This document shows positions 54,178 to 62,871 of a DNA stretch of 64,000 nucleotides, in pieces; position 1 is the stretch's first letter, and each line of letters begins with the position of its first letter. The notes beneath the pieces are model-generated. The model saw only the letters and a program-made list of their open reading frames with translations. It did not search any database and had not been told where the DNA came from. The stretch covers positions 330,890 to 394,889 of the forward strand of contig NZ_MQUQ01000001.1 of the NCBI RefSeq assembly GCF_001953865.1, written 5' to 3'. The DNA comes from Amycolatopsis coloradensis (GTDB lineage: Bacteria > Actinomycetota > Actinomycetes > Mycobacteriales > Pseudonocardiaceae). Made by a program: the position numbers and the translations under genes.

Positions 54178-54382
54178 CGAGCCGCGTTTCCTCGACAGCG
54201 GCCGGATGTACATGATCGGGACGCTCGTCCGCGATTTCGGCAATTTTGTACTCGGGCTGGTGTTCTACGCGCTGTGCTGGTCGGTCGGCGCCGTAGCGTT
54301 CCTCATCGACAAACTGTTCCGTACTGAACTGTTCGAGCGCTTCGTTCGGCTCGCTGAAATCGTGGACGACAGGGGTCGATGA
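54170..54382 (+). CDS. Small membrane protein in the imine reductase operon
   Basis: This 70-residue protein has one long hydrophobic stretch (LVRDFGNFVLGLVFYALCWSVGAVAFLID) that could span the membrane once or form a hairpin, followed by a charged amphipathic helix (RTELFERFVRLAEIVDD). The ATG at 54170 overlaps the previous stop, and its own stop overlaps the next start (ATGATG at 54379), so all three genes are tightly coupled. No family is recognised. It may anchor the reductase or the decarboxylase at the membrane. Confidence 0.72.
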   Translation: MSSEPRFLDSGRMYMIGTLVRDFGNFVLGLVFYALCWSVGAVAFLIDKLFRTELFERFVRLAEIVDDRGR

Positions 54383-55086
54383 TGCCAAGAGCAGTCGTGG
54401 CACCGGCGGTGCTGGCCTGCGGGCTGGTCGGCACGTTTCTGTACTGGCGGTTTGCCTACTTCCTGCGCGACCCACCCCGCGAGATCCCGCCGGGCGAGGA
54501 GCAGGCGGTGGCCGCGGCGGACGGCTTCGTCACCTACGTCAAGCGGGTCGAACAAGGGCAAGTGCCGATCGCGGTCAAGGGTAATACACGGATCCCTTTG
54601 AGGGAGCATGTCGGTCTGGGCGTCGAGCAGAGCGGCTACCTCATCGGCACGTACATGACGGAGCGTTCCGTGCACCGCAACCGTGCGCCGCTCGGCGGCG
54701 AGGTGGTGTACCGGTGGCATCGTTCCGCGGACCCGTTCAACCGGTCGATGGCGCGGATGGCGGCGAACCTGCTGTTCCGTCGTCAACCCTATGACCAGGG
54801 GTGCCGATACTTGCTGAGCAACGAGCGGCTGACGATCGGCATCCGGCATACCGGCGGCTCGCTGGTACTGGTGACGCAGATCGCCGACCTCTGGATCAAC
54901 CGCATCGTCGCCCAAGTCGACGCCGGTGACACGGTACGGCGCGGGCAGCAGTACGGTTTGATCCGGTTCGGCTCCCAATGCGACGTATTCCTTCCCGACG
55001 TCCTCGTCGACACGATTCTCGTCCAACCTGGACAGTACGTGTTCGCGGGCGAGACAGTACTCGCGACCATCCACACCGGACAGTGA
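54379..55086 (+). CDS. Phosphatidylserine decarboxylase-family protein
   Basis: This 235-residue protein has an N-terminal membrane segment (VLACGLVGTFLYWRFAYFLRDPPREIPPGE) and the usual Psd body (AAADGFVTYVKRVEQG, VHRNRAPLGGEV, IADLWINRIV). The autocleavage site that creates the pyruvoyl group is FGSQCDVFLP, between Gly198 and Ser199. Psd enzymes turn phosphatidylserine into phosphatidylethanolamine at the membrane; some relatives, such as the fungal tryptophan decarboxylase PsiD, decarboxylate free amino acids. There is no phosphatidylserine synthase beside it; it is coupled to the imine/thioester reductase operon instead. This context suggests it makes an amine for that pathway. Confidence 0.88.
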   Translation: MMPRAVVAPAVLACGLVGTFLYWRFAYFLRDPPREIPPGEEQAVAAADGFVTYVKRVEQGQVPIAVKGNTRIPLREHVGLGVEQSGYLIGTYMTERSVHRNRAPLGGEVVYRWHRSADPFNRSMARMAANLLFRRQPYDQGCRYLLSNERLTIGIRHTGGSLVLVTQIADLWINRIVAQVDAGDTVRRGQQYGLIRFGSQCDVFLPDVLVDTILVQPGQYVFAGETVLATIHTGQ

Positions 55087-55240
55087 AGGTCGCAGTCCAT
55101 TGCGCCCGGTATTCTTGTGCTCGGAACCGAAAAGCGCCCGGCGCCCGTTTGCCGCACGTTCGCGGAGCAGCCCTGGCCGCTGTTCATCGTGACCAAGCGA
55201 GATCTTGACGACTTCGCGAACCAGAAGGCAGGAACCGGCC

Positions 55241-56611
55241 GTGGCACAGCACTCGGTGGAGGTGATCGTCGTTGGCGCCGGTGTAGCGGGGTTGGTTACG
55301 GCGATGCGATTGCGCGAATCCGGATATCACGTGGCGGTCCTCGAGGGCCGCGATCGGGTCGGCGGCCGCACCGTTGATCGCGAGATACCGAACTCCGGCG
55401 GACAGGCGATCGAGATGGGCGGCCAATGGATCGGTCCGACTCAGCATCGCGCTCTCGGCCTTATCGCGGAACTCGGTCTCGAGCTGTATCCGACCTACGA
55501 CAGCGGCGAACACATCGCCGACTTCAACGGCCGCCTGCGCCGGTACGAGGGACGCATCCCATGGCTGGGCGCGTGCACACTGATCAACATCGGACTCGCC
55601 CAACTGAAGCTGGATCGTGCGGCCAAGAAGGTGGTCACCGACGCGCCGTGGAAGAGCCGGAACGCTGGCATGTACGACCGGCAGACGTTCGCCGACTGGA
55701 TCGCCCGCAACGTTAAAACCAAGAGCGGTAGAGAGTTCTTCCGAATTGTGACCGAGACCGTCTTCTGTGCCGAACCGGAGGATATGTCGGCGTTATGGGC
55801 TATATTCTATCTCGGATCGGCGGGTGGCCTGGACGCACTCATCACCACGCGCGAAGGAGCCCAGCATGCCCGTGTCGTCGGCGGTGCGCAGCTGATCAGC
55901 ATCCGGCTCGCCGAACGCCTCGGCGACGCGGTCACGCTCAACGCTGCGGTCGCCGCAATCGACTGGTCCGGCGAACGGGTTGTGGTCACGACCCGGGATG
56001 GTCGCAGGTTCACAGCAGGTCGGGTTGTGCTCACCGTTCCGCCGGCACTCGCCGGAAGCATCGCCATGACACCTCCTATGCCGCCCGCGCGCAATGCACT
56101 CATCGCGAGCATGCCGATGGGGTCCGTCCTGAAGGTCAACGTGATCTACGAGACGCCATTCTGGCGCGAGACCGGACTGTCCGGCCAGGCAAACAGCGAC
56201 GTCCGTGCACTGAGTTCGGTGTATGACAACACCCCACATACGGGCTCGCCCGCCGTGCTCCTTGGACTTTTGGAAGGTAAACACGCCAAAGCGACCGCGG
56301 CGATGTCAGCCGACACGCGTCGCCAGCTGGTCTTCGATGACCTGGCCGGCTACTTCGGGCCAAAGGCCTACGACGCTGTCGATTACCTCGAAATGGATTG
56401 GTGTGCCGAGGAGTTCAGTGGCGGGTGTTACGGCGGGTTCGCTCAGCCAGAGATGCTGACCAGGTACGGGACCGCGCTACGCGAGCCGGTCGGGCCGATC
56501 CACTTCGCCGGCACCGAGACCGCGACCCGCTGGGCGGGCTACATCGACGGTGCGGCCGAATCGGGCGAGAAGGTCGCTGCGGAGCTTAAAGCAATCCTCA
56601 ACGCGGCATGA
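55241..56611 (+). CDS. Flavin monoamine oxidase-family protein
   Basis: This 456-residue FAD amine oxidase has the dinucleotide-binding VIVVGAGVAGLVTAMRLRESG near the N-terminus, DRVGGRTVD, EMGGQWIGPTQ, and the C-terminal FAD motif IHFAGTETATRWAGYIDGAAESGEKVAAEL. It oxidises an amine to an imine or aldehyde, releasing peroxide. The GTG start at 55241 is inferred from the start of homology and a nearby AGGA; about 150 bases separate it from the decarboxylase gene. It carries a TTA codon at 55793. Its chemistry is opposite to imine reduction, so it may supply an aldehyde or imine to the same pathway. Confidence 0.9.
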   Translation: MAQHSVEVIVVGAGVAGLVTAMRLRESGYHVAVLEGRDRVGGRTVDREIPNSGGQAIEMGGQWIGPTQHRALGLIAELGLELYPTYDSGEHIADFNGRLRRYEGRIPWLGACTLINIGLAQLKLDRAAKKVVTDAPWKSRNAGMYDRQTFADWIARNVKTKSGREFFRIVTETVFCAEPEDMSALWAIFYLGSAGGLDALITTREGAQHARVVGGAQLISIRLAERLGDAVTLNAAVAAIDWSGERVVVTTRDGRRFTAGRVVLTVPPALAGSIAMTPPMPPARNALIASMPMGSVLKVNVIYETPFWRETGLSGQANSDVRALSSVYDNTPHTGSPAVLLGLLEGKHAKATAAMSADTRRQLVFDDLAGYFGPKAYDAVDYLEMDWCAEEFSGGCYGGFAQPEMLTRYGTALREPVGPIHFAGTETATRWAGYIDGAAESGEKVAAELKAILNAA

Positions 56612-57600
56612 CAGGACGTTCGTGGACACGCAGAAGGCTGCTCGCAGATCACCGACACAGCCATGCTGAGTGTAAGCGAAAGCCGAACACAGATACCCCA
56701 GGATATCGGTACTCGAGCCAGCAGCAGCTCGTCGCCGCGGCCCATTACCGGGACTGTAAAACGTACGTTGACAGACCCCGACGAGGTGCGCGTTCTGCTC
56801 AACGTTCCGCTGGAACCCCGCACCGCTTACACGGTTGTCATGACACGGCCGGTGACCTGATCCCCGCGGAGACACAGCCCGGACACGGTGCTGATCGTGG
56901 ACGGCACGCTGGTGCCCACCCACGACCGCAGCAGGTCCGCCTCCAGCAAGAACTATCGGTGTTCGGTGAATATGCAGGTCCTTGCCGACCTCGTCGGCGC
57001 CCCGAATACCGTCTGGACGGCGAGGCGGCGCGCGATGCCCCTACCAACCGTGGCCTACGCGACTACCGTCAACCTGCCCGAAACGACCCCCGGCTACGCC
57101 GACGGCCCTCGCAGAGGTACAACTCAGGTCTTGCCAACCAGCAGAATCCGCATCCGTGTCTGGCTCCAAGAGCCCGAAGTTCGAGGTCGACCAGTTACTC
57201 GGCTAGATCGATGCGTCGCCGAAACCGTCCAGCGCTGGTTTCCCGAACATGTGGTCCAGGGCGTCGACGACCCGGCGCGGCTGGTAGATCATGACCTGTC
57301 GGACGCGCTCGTCGAGGGTGACTTGCAGGTTCAGGTGCTTGTACGAGAGCCGCTGGCGCGCCCCATATCCGCCATACTGATCGCCGGCCTGGGCGTCGTC
57401 ACCGCCAACCCCTACCGCTGTCCGGCGACACGTCGGGGTGGTGATCCACCGACCCAGTATTCCAATCTTGCCTCCGCGCGCAGAGCGCAGGAACCGGCAC
57501 TGACCCGAACCGCGAAATATCAACCCACTCGGTAGCGTTCTGAGCAGACTTCGATGGTTAGCTGTAACCACACTTGAGCCGATCAGTCCGCTCATCGGCA
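56612..57600. other. Decayed region with IS5-type remnant
   Basis: No intact gene is visible. Apart from the transposase fragment listed at 56888-57010, only low-quality frames are present on both strands. Confidence 0.5.
56888..57010 (+). pseudogene. IS5-family transposase fragment
   Basis: The translated stretch VLIVDGTLVPTHDRSRSASSKNYRCSVNMQVLAD is the first catalytic-Asp region of IS5-group transposases (usual form VLIVDGTLVPTRD..A..SKNYRYS.N.QV). The following frame decays at once, and neither the second Asp nor the Glu motif is found. It is a relic marking past insertion activity beside the acquired operon. Confidence 0.7.
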
Positions 57601-57807
57601 TGAGCGGACAGTCACGTCCGCAGGAAGGTGTCCGTCAAGGCGAGCGTCGGATGAGTCCGCACGAATACCCGGCCGCGGCAGCCTTCCGCGTGATACTCCA
57701 CCACGACGACAGGACCAGCCTCACGGTCGCCGACCGTGAGAAGGGTCGCGATATAGCCCGACTGGGTAGCCCTTGCTCCTGGGGCGAGGTCACGTCGACC
57801 GCGGTAC

Positions 57808-57957
57808 TTAGCCGGTCGACGCCACCAAAGCCGCGCAGCGTGACAGCGAGATGTGCCGACGACGCGCCATCTCCCTCAGTTCGCCACCAGCCCGCTCACG
57901 GCTGACACCTCGAGCAACCAGAACTGCCTCCGCCCGCTCGAGATCACCAACGGGCAT
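57808..57957 (-). CDS. Very small ANTAR-like protein
   Basis: This 49-residue ORF has AGGAAAG about 6 bases before its ATG (57957). The product (ERAEAVLVARGVSRERAGG, then ELREMARRRHISLSRCAALVAS) has the three-helix pattern of ANTAR RNA-binding domains (AK..L..R.GVS...A...LR..AR.....L...A..V). A free-standing ANTAR this short is unusual; it may be the tail of a decayed GAF-ANTAR protein, but no upstream homology is visible. Assignment is tentative. Confidence 0.42.
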   Translation of the reverse strand: MPVGDLERAEAVLVARGVSRERAGGELREMARRRHISLSRCAALVASTG

Positions 57958-58212
57958 GGTTACTTTCCTGCGGAACACCACTACGTTTCCTCCGGCGATA
58001 ATTCACGGCGACTCACGGGACCTACCCACGAACTGCGGACCTCAACCATGAGATTCGGCGCGCGTCGGTCACGACTACATGTCCCCAGTTTCCCGGTACA
58101 GAAGAAAAAAACCGGTCGGCGGCGTTTGACGAGACGCCGGCGCGGGCACTACCAGCCCAGTTCCCATCGTGGCTGAAGATTCGTTTCGGCCGCTCCAGGA
58201 GGTTGAATCACC

Positions 58213-58368
58213 ATGATCGTGCTCGGAGTCATCATTCTCGTGATCGGCCTGGTCGTCGGCATTCCCGTGCTGACCACCATCGGTGCCGTTCTCGCCGTCG
58301 TGGGCGTGGTTCTCGCGATTCTCGGCAGCACGGGACGCAAGGTGGGCGGCCGCGCCCACTGGTTCTGA
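58213..58368 (+). CDS. DUF6131-family small membrane protein
   Basis: This 51-residue, very hydrophobic protein forms two membrane helices (IVLGVIILVIGLVVGIPVL and IGAVLAVVGVVLAILGST) and ends GRKVGGRAHWF, the signature tail of the actinobacterial DUF6131 family (GSTGRxVGGRxHxW). AGGAGG lies 10 bases before the ATG. It is a stand-alone gene followed by a strong terminator. Function is unknown; homologues are often stress-associated. Confidence 0.85.
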   Translation: MIVLGVIILVIGLVVGIPVLTTIGAVLAVVGVVLAILGSTGRKVGGRAHWF

Positions 58369-58390
58369 GCCACTCGCCGTGCGAACCGAC

Positions 58391-58430
58391 GGCCCCGGTC
58401 CGCGTTTCACCCGGACCGGGGCCACCTTCT
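58391..58430 (+). terminator. Intrinsic terminator
   Basis: A 12-bp perfect GC-rich stem (GGCCCCGGTCCG, 58391-58402, complement 58412-58423) with a 9-base loop is followed by a pyrimidine-rich ACCTTCTTCC. It lies 23 bases after the DUF6131 stop. Confidence 0.85.
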
Positions 58431-58473
58431 TCCTCCGAACACTTCCTTCTCCACCGCACCTGCGAGGACCACG

Positions 58474-58983
58474 ATGCCTGAGCCGACGACACCGGAACCC
58501 GTCCCGGCCGAACTACGGACCCTGGCCGCCGAGGCCGACGCTCTCGCCGAGCGGACCGCGGAAATGGCCGCTCGACTGGAGGCCGCGGACGACGGGCACT
58601 TGCAACGGCTCGCGCGGCCGATGAACAAAGCCACCCACGATCTGGCCGACTACACCACCGAGATCGCCAGGACCGCCGCGTACCTGACCCGCGTCCGAGT
58701 GGCCCGCGATCCCCATCTATGCGACGTCCCCTGGGGCATCTGCCCTGTCCACGGCGTCACCCTCCACTCGCTCGGAGACCGGGCTTGGTGTACCGCCACA
58801 GGCTGTGACAACTCCTGGGACTACGACCGGCTGCACACCCCCTGCGCGGAACCAGCCGCGGCGATCGCCACCGATCGCGACGGAGTGACGGGCTCGCTCT
58901 GCTCGGCCCACGCGTCGGACGCCGAGCGACGACTGGACGGATGCAGCATCGAATACCTCGATCACCGGGCAACGAACGCCTGA
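58474..58983 (+). CDS. Hypothetical protein with Cys/His-rich C-terminal half
   Basis: This 169-residue protein has an N-terminal half with a long helix (PAELRTLAAEADALAERTAEMAARLEA) and a second helix around the DLADYTTEIARTAAYLTRV stretch. The C-terminal half has cysteines and histidines that could bind a metal: CDVPWGICPVHG, AWCTATGCDNSWDYDR, TPCAEPA and GSLCSAHA. Similar proteins with 'CPxHG...WxYDR...PC' occur in many actinomycetes next to phage or conjugation genes, without known function. The start at 58474 follows GCGAGGACC. Confidence 0.75.
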   Translation: MPEPTTPEPVPAELRTLAAEADALAERTAEMAARLEAADDGHLQRLARPMNKATHDLADYTTEIARTAAYLTRVRVARDPHLCDVPWGICPVHGVTLHSLGDRAWCTATGCDNSWDYDRLHTPCAEPAAAIATDRDGVTGSLCSAHASDAERRLDGCSIEYLDHRATNA

Positions 58984-59935
58984 CCAGCTTTATGCCCATC
59001 GGCTCCACTGAAGGCGGTGCTAATGTCGATGCCGGTGAAGTCGGCCAAGGCCGCGGCGGAACGTGCGCCGACCAGAGTGTCGGCCTTGAAGCTAAGCGCG
59101 TCGACGAACGCGGCGACCAGACCGGCGTACTCTCCGGACCCAAAGCCGTGGCCGGACTTCGGCGTCGACAGCCCTAGTCTAGTCGCCTGTTCTCTGACAC
59201 CTTCGGCTGGATGCGCGGGGTCAACCTCATTGAGCTGATTCCGCAGGACTGCGGCTCGTGCTCGGTTCGGCTCAGCGGTATGTGCCTGGCTCCGGCGCGG
59301 CCCGTGCCCAGTCTCGTTCGGCCATATCGATTCGCTCCGACGTGGCCATGGTCATTGGCTCGGCCGTGGCCTGATTCGGTGGCGGGATGGCCGATGCCGC
59401 ACGGCGCTGACTGCACGACCGAAGCATATCTGGCAGCGATAGATGGCGATCCGCTGGAGCGGCGAGTGATCAAGTAGCGCGAACGCGAGCCGCTCGGGTG
59501 ATCACGTCATGCGGAGCACCTGGTTGCCGGGTCATATTTGCTCATGTCCGCGCGGAAGGTACAGAAGGTCGCCCCCGAGTGGCAGCGAGATGAGCTTTGC
59601 ATAAGTTCGGCGGTGTCATCCCCGCGCTGGACCATGGGCACGCGGGCTTTACTCGGCCGTTCCACACCGCAACTAAACCCTTGTCAGCGCCGGTGACGGC
59701 TTTGCGCTCCCAGCCAAGGCAGGGAGCGCAAAGCCGTACGCAAGAAGTACCAAGCTGGTGAATCCTTCGGCGGCGACACGCCGACAAGACACACCTACAA
59801 CCTGTACTCTTCTGGACATTCCGGATTAAGCAGGATCGAACCGACCGTCAGAACGCACGAAATCCTCGAACGTTGCACTAGGTCGCCACCACGAATCGCC
59901 GGGTGGCATCATATGGATCCATGTTCTGACGACAG
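58984..59935. other. Gene-poor region with a large hairpin
   Basis: No confident gene is seen in about 950 bases. A minus-strand reading around 59030-59160 (FTGIDISTAFSGADG) looks protein-like but has no start or continuation. A + frame at 59211-59477 (88 codons, two CxxC-like spacings) has no support. The 16-bp hairpin at 59696-59737 is listed separately. Confidence 0.4.
59696..59737. repeat. Perfect 16-bp stem-loop
   Basis: The arms are ACGGCTTTGCGCTCCC (59696-59711) and its exact complement (59722-59737), with a 10-base loop. This is the longest perfect hairpin noticed in the window. There is no adjacent confident gene end. It could be an orphan terminator, an IS-derived palindrome, or part of a small RNA. 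Confidence 0.75.
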
Positions 59936-60283
59936 TCAGGCTTTTCGATCCCCGAATATATCTCGCTGGATCCGCTCTGCTTTCTCGCCACCTAACTCGA
60001 TCAGGTCAAAATCTTCGCCATACCACTCCAGCTCTCCTGAATTCAGTTCTTCCCCTGCTGCGGCGTCGGGTCCAGTGTCGACTCGATCTTCATAGCGCCA
60101 GCCGTTCGGCTCGGATTTATCGGGGCGAGCAAAGAGGACTTCGACATGCTGAATAACGGGTCCCCGCCTATACCAAGGCGGCTTTTTCATTTCTGGGACG
60201 ACAACTTGAAGATATCCTTCGAGTCGACCGTCCCGAAATACTTCAGCGATTCGCCCGTCGAAACGGTCTTCGCTGTCAGTCAT
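59936..60283 (-). CDS. Hypothetical acidic protein
   Basis: This 115-residue acidic soluble protein has a beta-rich N-terminal half (DRFDGRIAEVFRDGRLEGYLQVVVPE, IQHVEVLFARPD) and a charged C-terminus (YGEDFDLIELGGEKAERIQRDIFG). The start at 60283 follows GGGAGAG. It is not recognised; size and composition are like many immunity or antitoxin-type proteins, but no toxin partner is seen. It lies between IS remnants and the unexplained hairpin. Confidence 0.6.
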   Translation of the reverse strand: MTDSEDRFDGRIAEVFRDGRLEGYLQVVVPEMKKPPWYRRGPVIQHVEVLFARPDKSEPNGWRYEDRVDTGPDAAAGEELNSGELEWYGEDFDLIELGGEKAERIQRDIFGDRKA

Positions 60284-60445
60284 CGTGCTCTCCCACACCG
60301 CCTGGTCACTAGTGCCGAACATGGTAGTTGTTCTTGTGGCCGACTACCGCCTTCACCCCGAGGACTTGCCCGCCCCCGTGGGACTCATGGTCTATGAACG
60401 CCCGCCCGTCACCCGAACCGCCAACGTGCTGCACAACGACGTCTC

Positions 60446-60900
60446 TGAACCGCCCCGGGTTTGATGGAGGCTCCTCGTGTGAGTGAGGATGTGGATCATG
60501 ACCCGGAGGCCCAGGTATCCGCTGAGGTGCGGGAACGCGCTGTCGCGTTGGTGTTGGAGCAGGTAGAGCAGTATTCGTCGCAGTGGGAGGCGATCTGCTC
60601 GGTCGCAGCGAAGGTGAACGTGTCGAGTGAGACGTTGCGCAAGTGGGTGCGACAGGTCGAGGTCGACGCCGGGGCCCGGCCGGGAGCGACGAGCGAAGAG
60701 TCCGAGGAGTTGAAGCGGCTGCGCCGGGAGGTCGCGGAATTACGTCGGGCCAATGAGATTTTGAAAGCCGCGTCGGCTTTCTTCGCGAGGGAGCTCGACC
60801 CTCGACTGCCACACTCGTAACGTTCATCACGGAACATAAAGACCGGTTCGGGGTCGAGCCGATCTGTGCCGTGCTGACCGAGTACGGCTGCGCGATCTCG
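60446..60900 (+). mobile_element. Truncated IS3-family element
   Basis: The left end begins with a typical terminal sequence TGAACCGCCCCGGGTTTG at 60446, followed by OrfA and only the first about 30 residues of OrfB (VTFITEHKDRFGVEPICAV, then LTEYGCAIS). Homology stops abruptly at about 60900, where a truncated HTH gene on the other strand follows. The right part is lost by deletion or recombination. Confidence 0.8.
60479..60820 (+). CDS. IS3 transposase OrfA
   Basis: This 113-residue protein has an N-terminal HTH (EVRERAVALVLEQVEQYSSQ, SSETLRKWVRQVEVDAG) and a C-terminal zipper helix (LKRLRREVAELRRANEILKAASAFFARELDP) characteristic of OrfA. The GTG at 60479 with GGAGG 8 bases upstream is preferred over TTG/ATG at 60461-60464. 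OrfB follows in another frame but is cut off after about 30 codons, so the element is dead. Confidence 0.85.
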   Translation: MSEDVDHDPEAQVSAEVRERAVALVLEQVEQYSSQWEAICSVAAKVNVSSETLRKWVRQVEVDAGARPGATSEESEELKRLRREVAELRRANEILKAASAFFARELDPRLPHS

Positions 60901-61199
60901 TGCTGCGAAAGGTGGCCATGGACTCCGCAGTGCAGCAGCCGCAGTTGAAGAGCGCTGATTCGGGTGAAATCCATGCACTGACGCCCCAGCGGGCCCGCGG
61001 CGTTGACCGATACCGCCGAGCGAGACGCTGCGTCGCCGCCGAGCCGAAATCGACCGTGGCCGCCGAGCAAAAAAGTGGTGCCGCGGTCGCGACCTCGGAC
61101 GGGCCGTGGTTAGCGGCCCGGCCGCCGCGAGTGGGTACCCGACCGCGATCGGCACGGTCGGAGGTGGTGCGCAGTCGGGCATGCACCGGCCTCTCAGCG

Positions 61200-61594
61200 G
61201 CCGGACCAGGCCGAAGGCACAGCTGTGGCCCGGGAGAGTCCTTCCGAATTTCTTCGTCGGCCATCGCCTCGCTCAACGACGCATCCCAACGGCGACGCCA
61301 GAAGTCAAGATGCTCATTGGGACCGAACCTGGCAATGATCTTGGCAATCATCGGCCATGTTGGTGTCACCGACCCTCGCCCCTGGCCCAGTTCGTGGATC
61401 ACGCCGACGTTGAGACCTGCGCGTCGCGCGACGGCATCATCGTCTGTGGTCGGCAAGTACAGGACGAATTGCGCGAGACCCCGCATCACCGGGACAGTCT
61501 TCGCGCGAAGGTCAGCGCGAACACGCGCCTGCAGCGCCTCATTCCCAGCAGGGGCACTGAACCAGCGACTGACAACGACATCTGCCATAGCCAC
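61200..61594 (-). pseudogene. Truncated XRE-like helix-turn-helix protein
   Basis: The N-terminal about 120 residues read as an HTH protein: DDDAVARRAGLNVGVIHELGQG, then PTWPMIAKIIARFGPN and FWRRRWDASLSEAM, comparable to actinomycete XRE proteins with 'PTWEVVEALV..LG...WRRRW'. Beyond about 61200 the frame becomes Arg/Ser/Pro-rich and has no homology; it runs into the truncated IS3 element. The gene was probably cut by the insertion or deletion. Confidence 0.5.
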
Positions 61595-62013
61595 GCCATG
61601 GTCGCTTTCTTGATCACCTCGTCCGGCAAGACCGCAGAGATCTCCACACCCGCGAACGCCCTTATCTCACTGTTCTTGCACGTCGACTCGAGCGGAGCGA
61701 AGATGCCGGAGGCGTCAATTCGACGATGGGGCGGTGGCCGCCGGTGATGTCGTCGCCGGGATCGCCGAGGGCTCTCCACCCGGAGACACAGATCACGCGA
61801 CTGCCTGCGGAGACAACGAAACCCAAGCCAGCGCATGAGCCCTCCGCGAGCGGGTCTTCGGCCCCGAGCATCCGGCGACCGAACCTCTCCGCTCGAACCG
61901 CCAACGATCGATCAGCGGCATGAGCGGATGTTTAACGGTGAATGAGCTCTTTCAATGGGCTCATATCGGGCGTTCGGCCATCGCCGGGTACGGGCCCCGG
62001 CGATGGCGGTGGT
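61595..62013. other. Gene-poor stretch
   Basis: No supported gene is seen in these 419 bases. A minus frame at 61662-61904 (VVSAGSRVICVSGWRALGDPGDD) is protein-like but lacks family support and a ribosome-binding site. Confidence 0.35.
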
Positions 62014-62808
62014 TTACAGGTCGTTGCCGGAGAGTGCCTGTGCCACGGTGAGACTGTCCTCGTAGACGTGGTAGCGGGCGATCAGGCCGTTGTCGATGGT
62101 GAGGTGCAGCGCGCAGCGGGCGATGTAGGCTTTGCCGGTGGCCTTCACGGTCTGGCGGATCTCGCCGAGCACCACGACGTCTGGGCCGTCAACGAGGATC
62201 CTGGGCACACCTCCGCCACGCTTGTCGGGCACGTGGAATGTGTTGAGCGCACGGAAGTGGTCGGCCACCTCGGCGCGAGTCGAGCGGGGCTTGATCCATG
62301 GCACGGCTGGGTGTCCTTCGGCCGGCCAGTCCAACTGCCAGTCGACCGTCTCGGCGAACAACTCGGCGATCTGCTCCGGCTTTCCCTCGGCCAGGCGGGC
62401 AAGGAACCCAGTCACGACGGCGCGGGTGGCTGCCTCGGCGCCGGTGAACTGGTAGTCGCGCTGGATCCGCCCGTCCTCCCCGAGCAGGGCGAACACGACA
62501 CCGGCCCACACGGGTTCACCGCCGGCGGCGGGAACCATGTGCACGGTGAAGGTGACGGCATCGTGGTGATGTACGGCGTCGTGGGCCGCCACGAAACGGA
62601 ATCCGCCGGTCGCGACGAACTGCTCGTGCGCCTCGGCGACGCGGGTCTGGATAGCGTCACGCCCCCGGTAGCCGGCGGAACCGATGAACTCGACCCCGTC
62701 CTCGCCCCACAGCGCGGCGATGGCCGCACTGCGCCGAGCAGGGTCGGGCTCGTTCCACATGGCGGCGTAGCGGTTGACGAACGGCTCGATGTCAGTGGTG
62801 CTGGTCAT
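62014..62808 (-). CDS. Double SnoaL/NTF2-like protein
   Basis: This 264-residue protein has two tandem NTF2-fold domains: the first about 1-125 (FVNRYAAMWNEPDPARRSAAIAALW, AEAHEQFV, RIQRDYQFTG) and the second about 130-264 (FLARLAEGKPEQIAELFAETVDWQLDW, then IARYHVYEDSLTVAQAL). SnoaL-like folds are small-molecule-binding or isomerase/hydrolase domains. The start at 62808 lies 63 bases from the divergent WYL regulator and shares its promoter region with an inverted repeat, so it is probably the regulator's target. Confidence 0.82.
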   Translation of the reverse strand: MTSTTDIEPFVNRYAAMWNEPDPARRSAAIAALWGEDGVEFIGSAGYRGRDAIQTRVAEAHEQFVATGGFRFVAAHDAVHHHDAVTFTVHMVPAAGGEPVWAGVVFALLGEDGRIQRDYQFTGAEAATRAVVTGFLARLAEGKPEQIAELFAETVDWQLDWPAEGHPAVPWIKPRSTRAEVADHFRALNTFHVPDKRGGGVPRILVDGPDVVVLGEIRQTVKATGKAYIARCALHLTIDNGLIARYHVYEDSLTVAQALSGNDL

Positions 62809-62831
62809 GGCCGAAACGCTAACCAGCCTCC

Positions 62832-62848
62832 CTGACATCTTCTGTCAG
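62832..62848. promoter_or_regulatory. Inverted-repeat operator between divergent genes
   Basis: CTGACA-TCTTC-TGTCAG (62832-62848) lies midway between the SnoaL-like start (62808) and the WYL regulator start (62872). Its position and symmetry fit an autoregulatory binding site for the YafY-type regulator. Confidence 0.65.
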
Positions 62849-62871
62849 TGGGGCGGGGCACAATTCGAGTC

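Noticed and set aside
57203..57601. A 132-codon minus-strand frame
   Set aside because: No recognisable domain or ribosome-binding site; it overlaps a decayed IS region.
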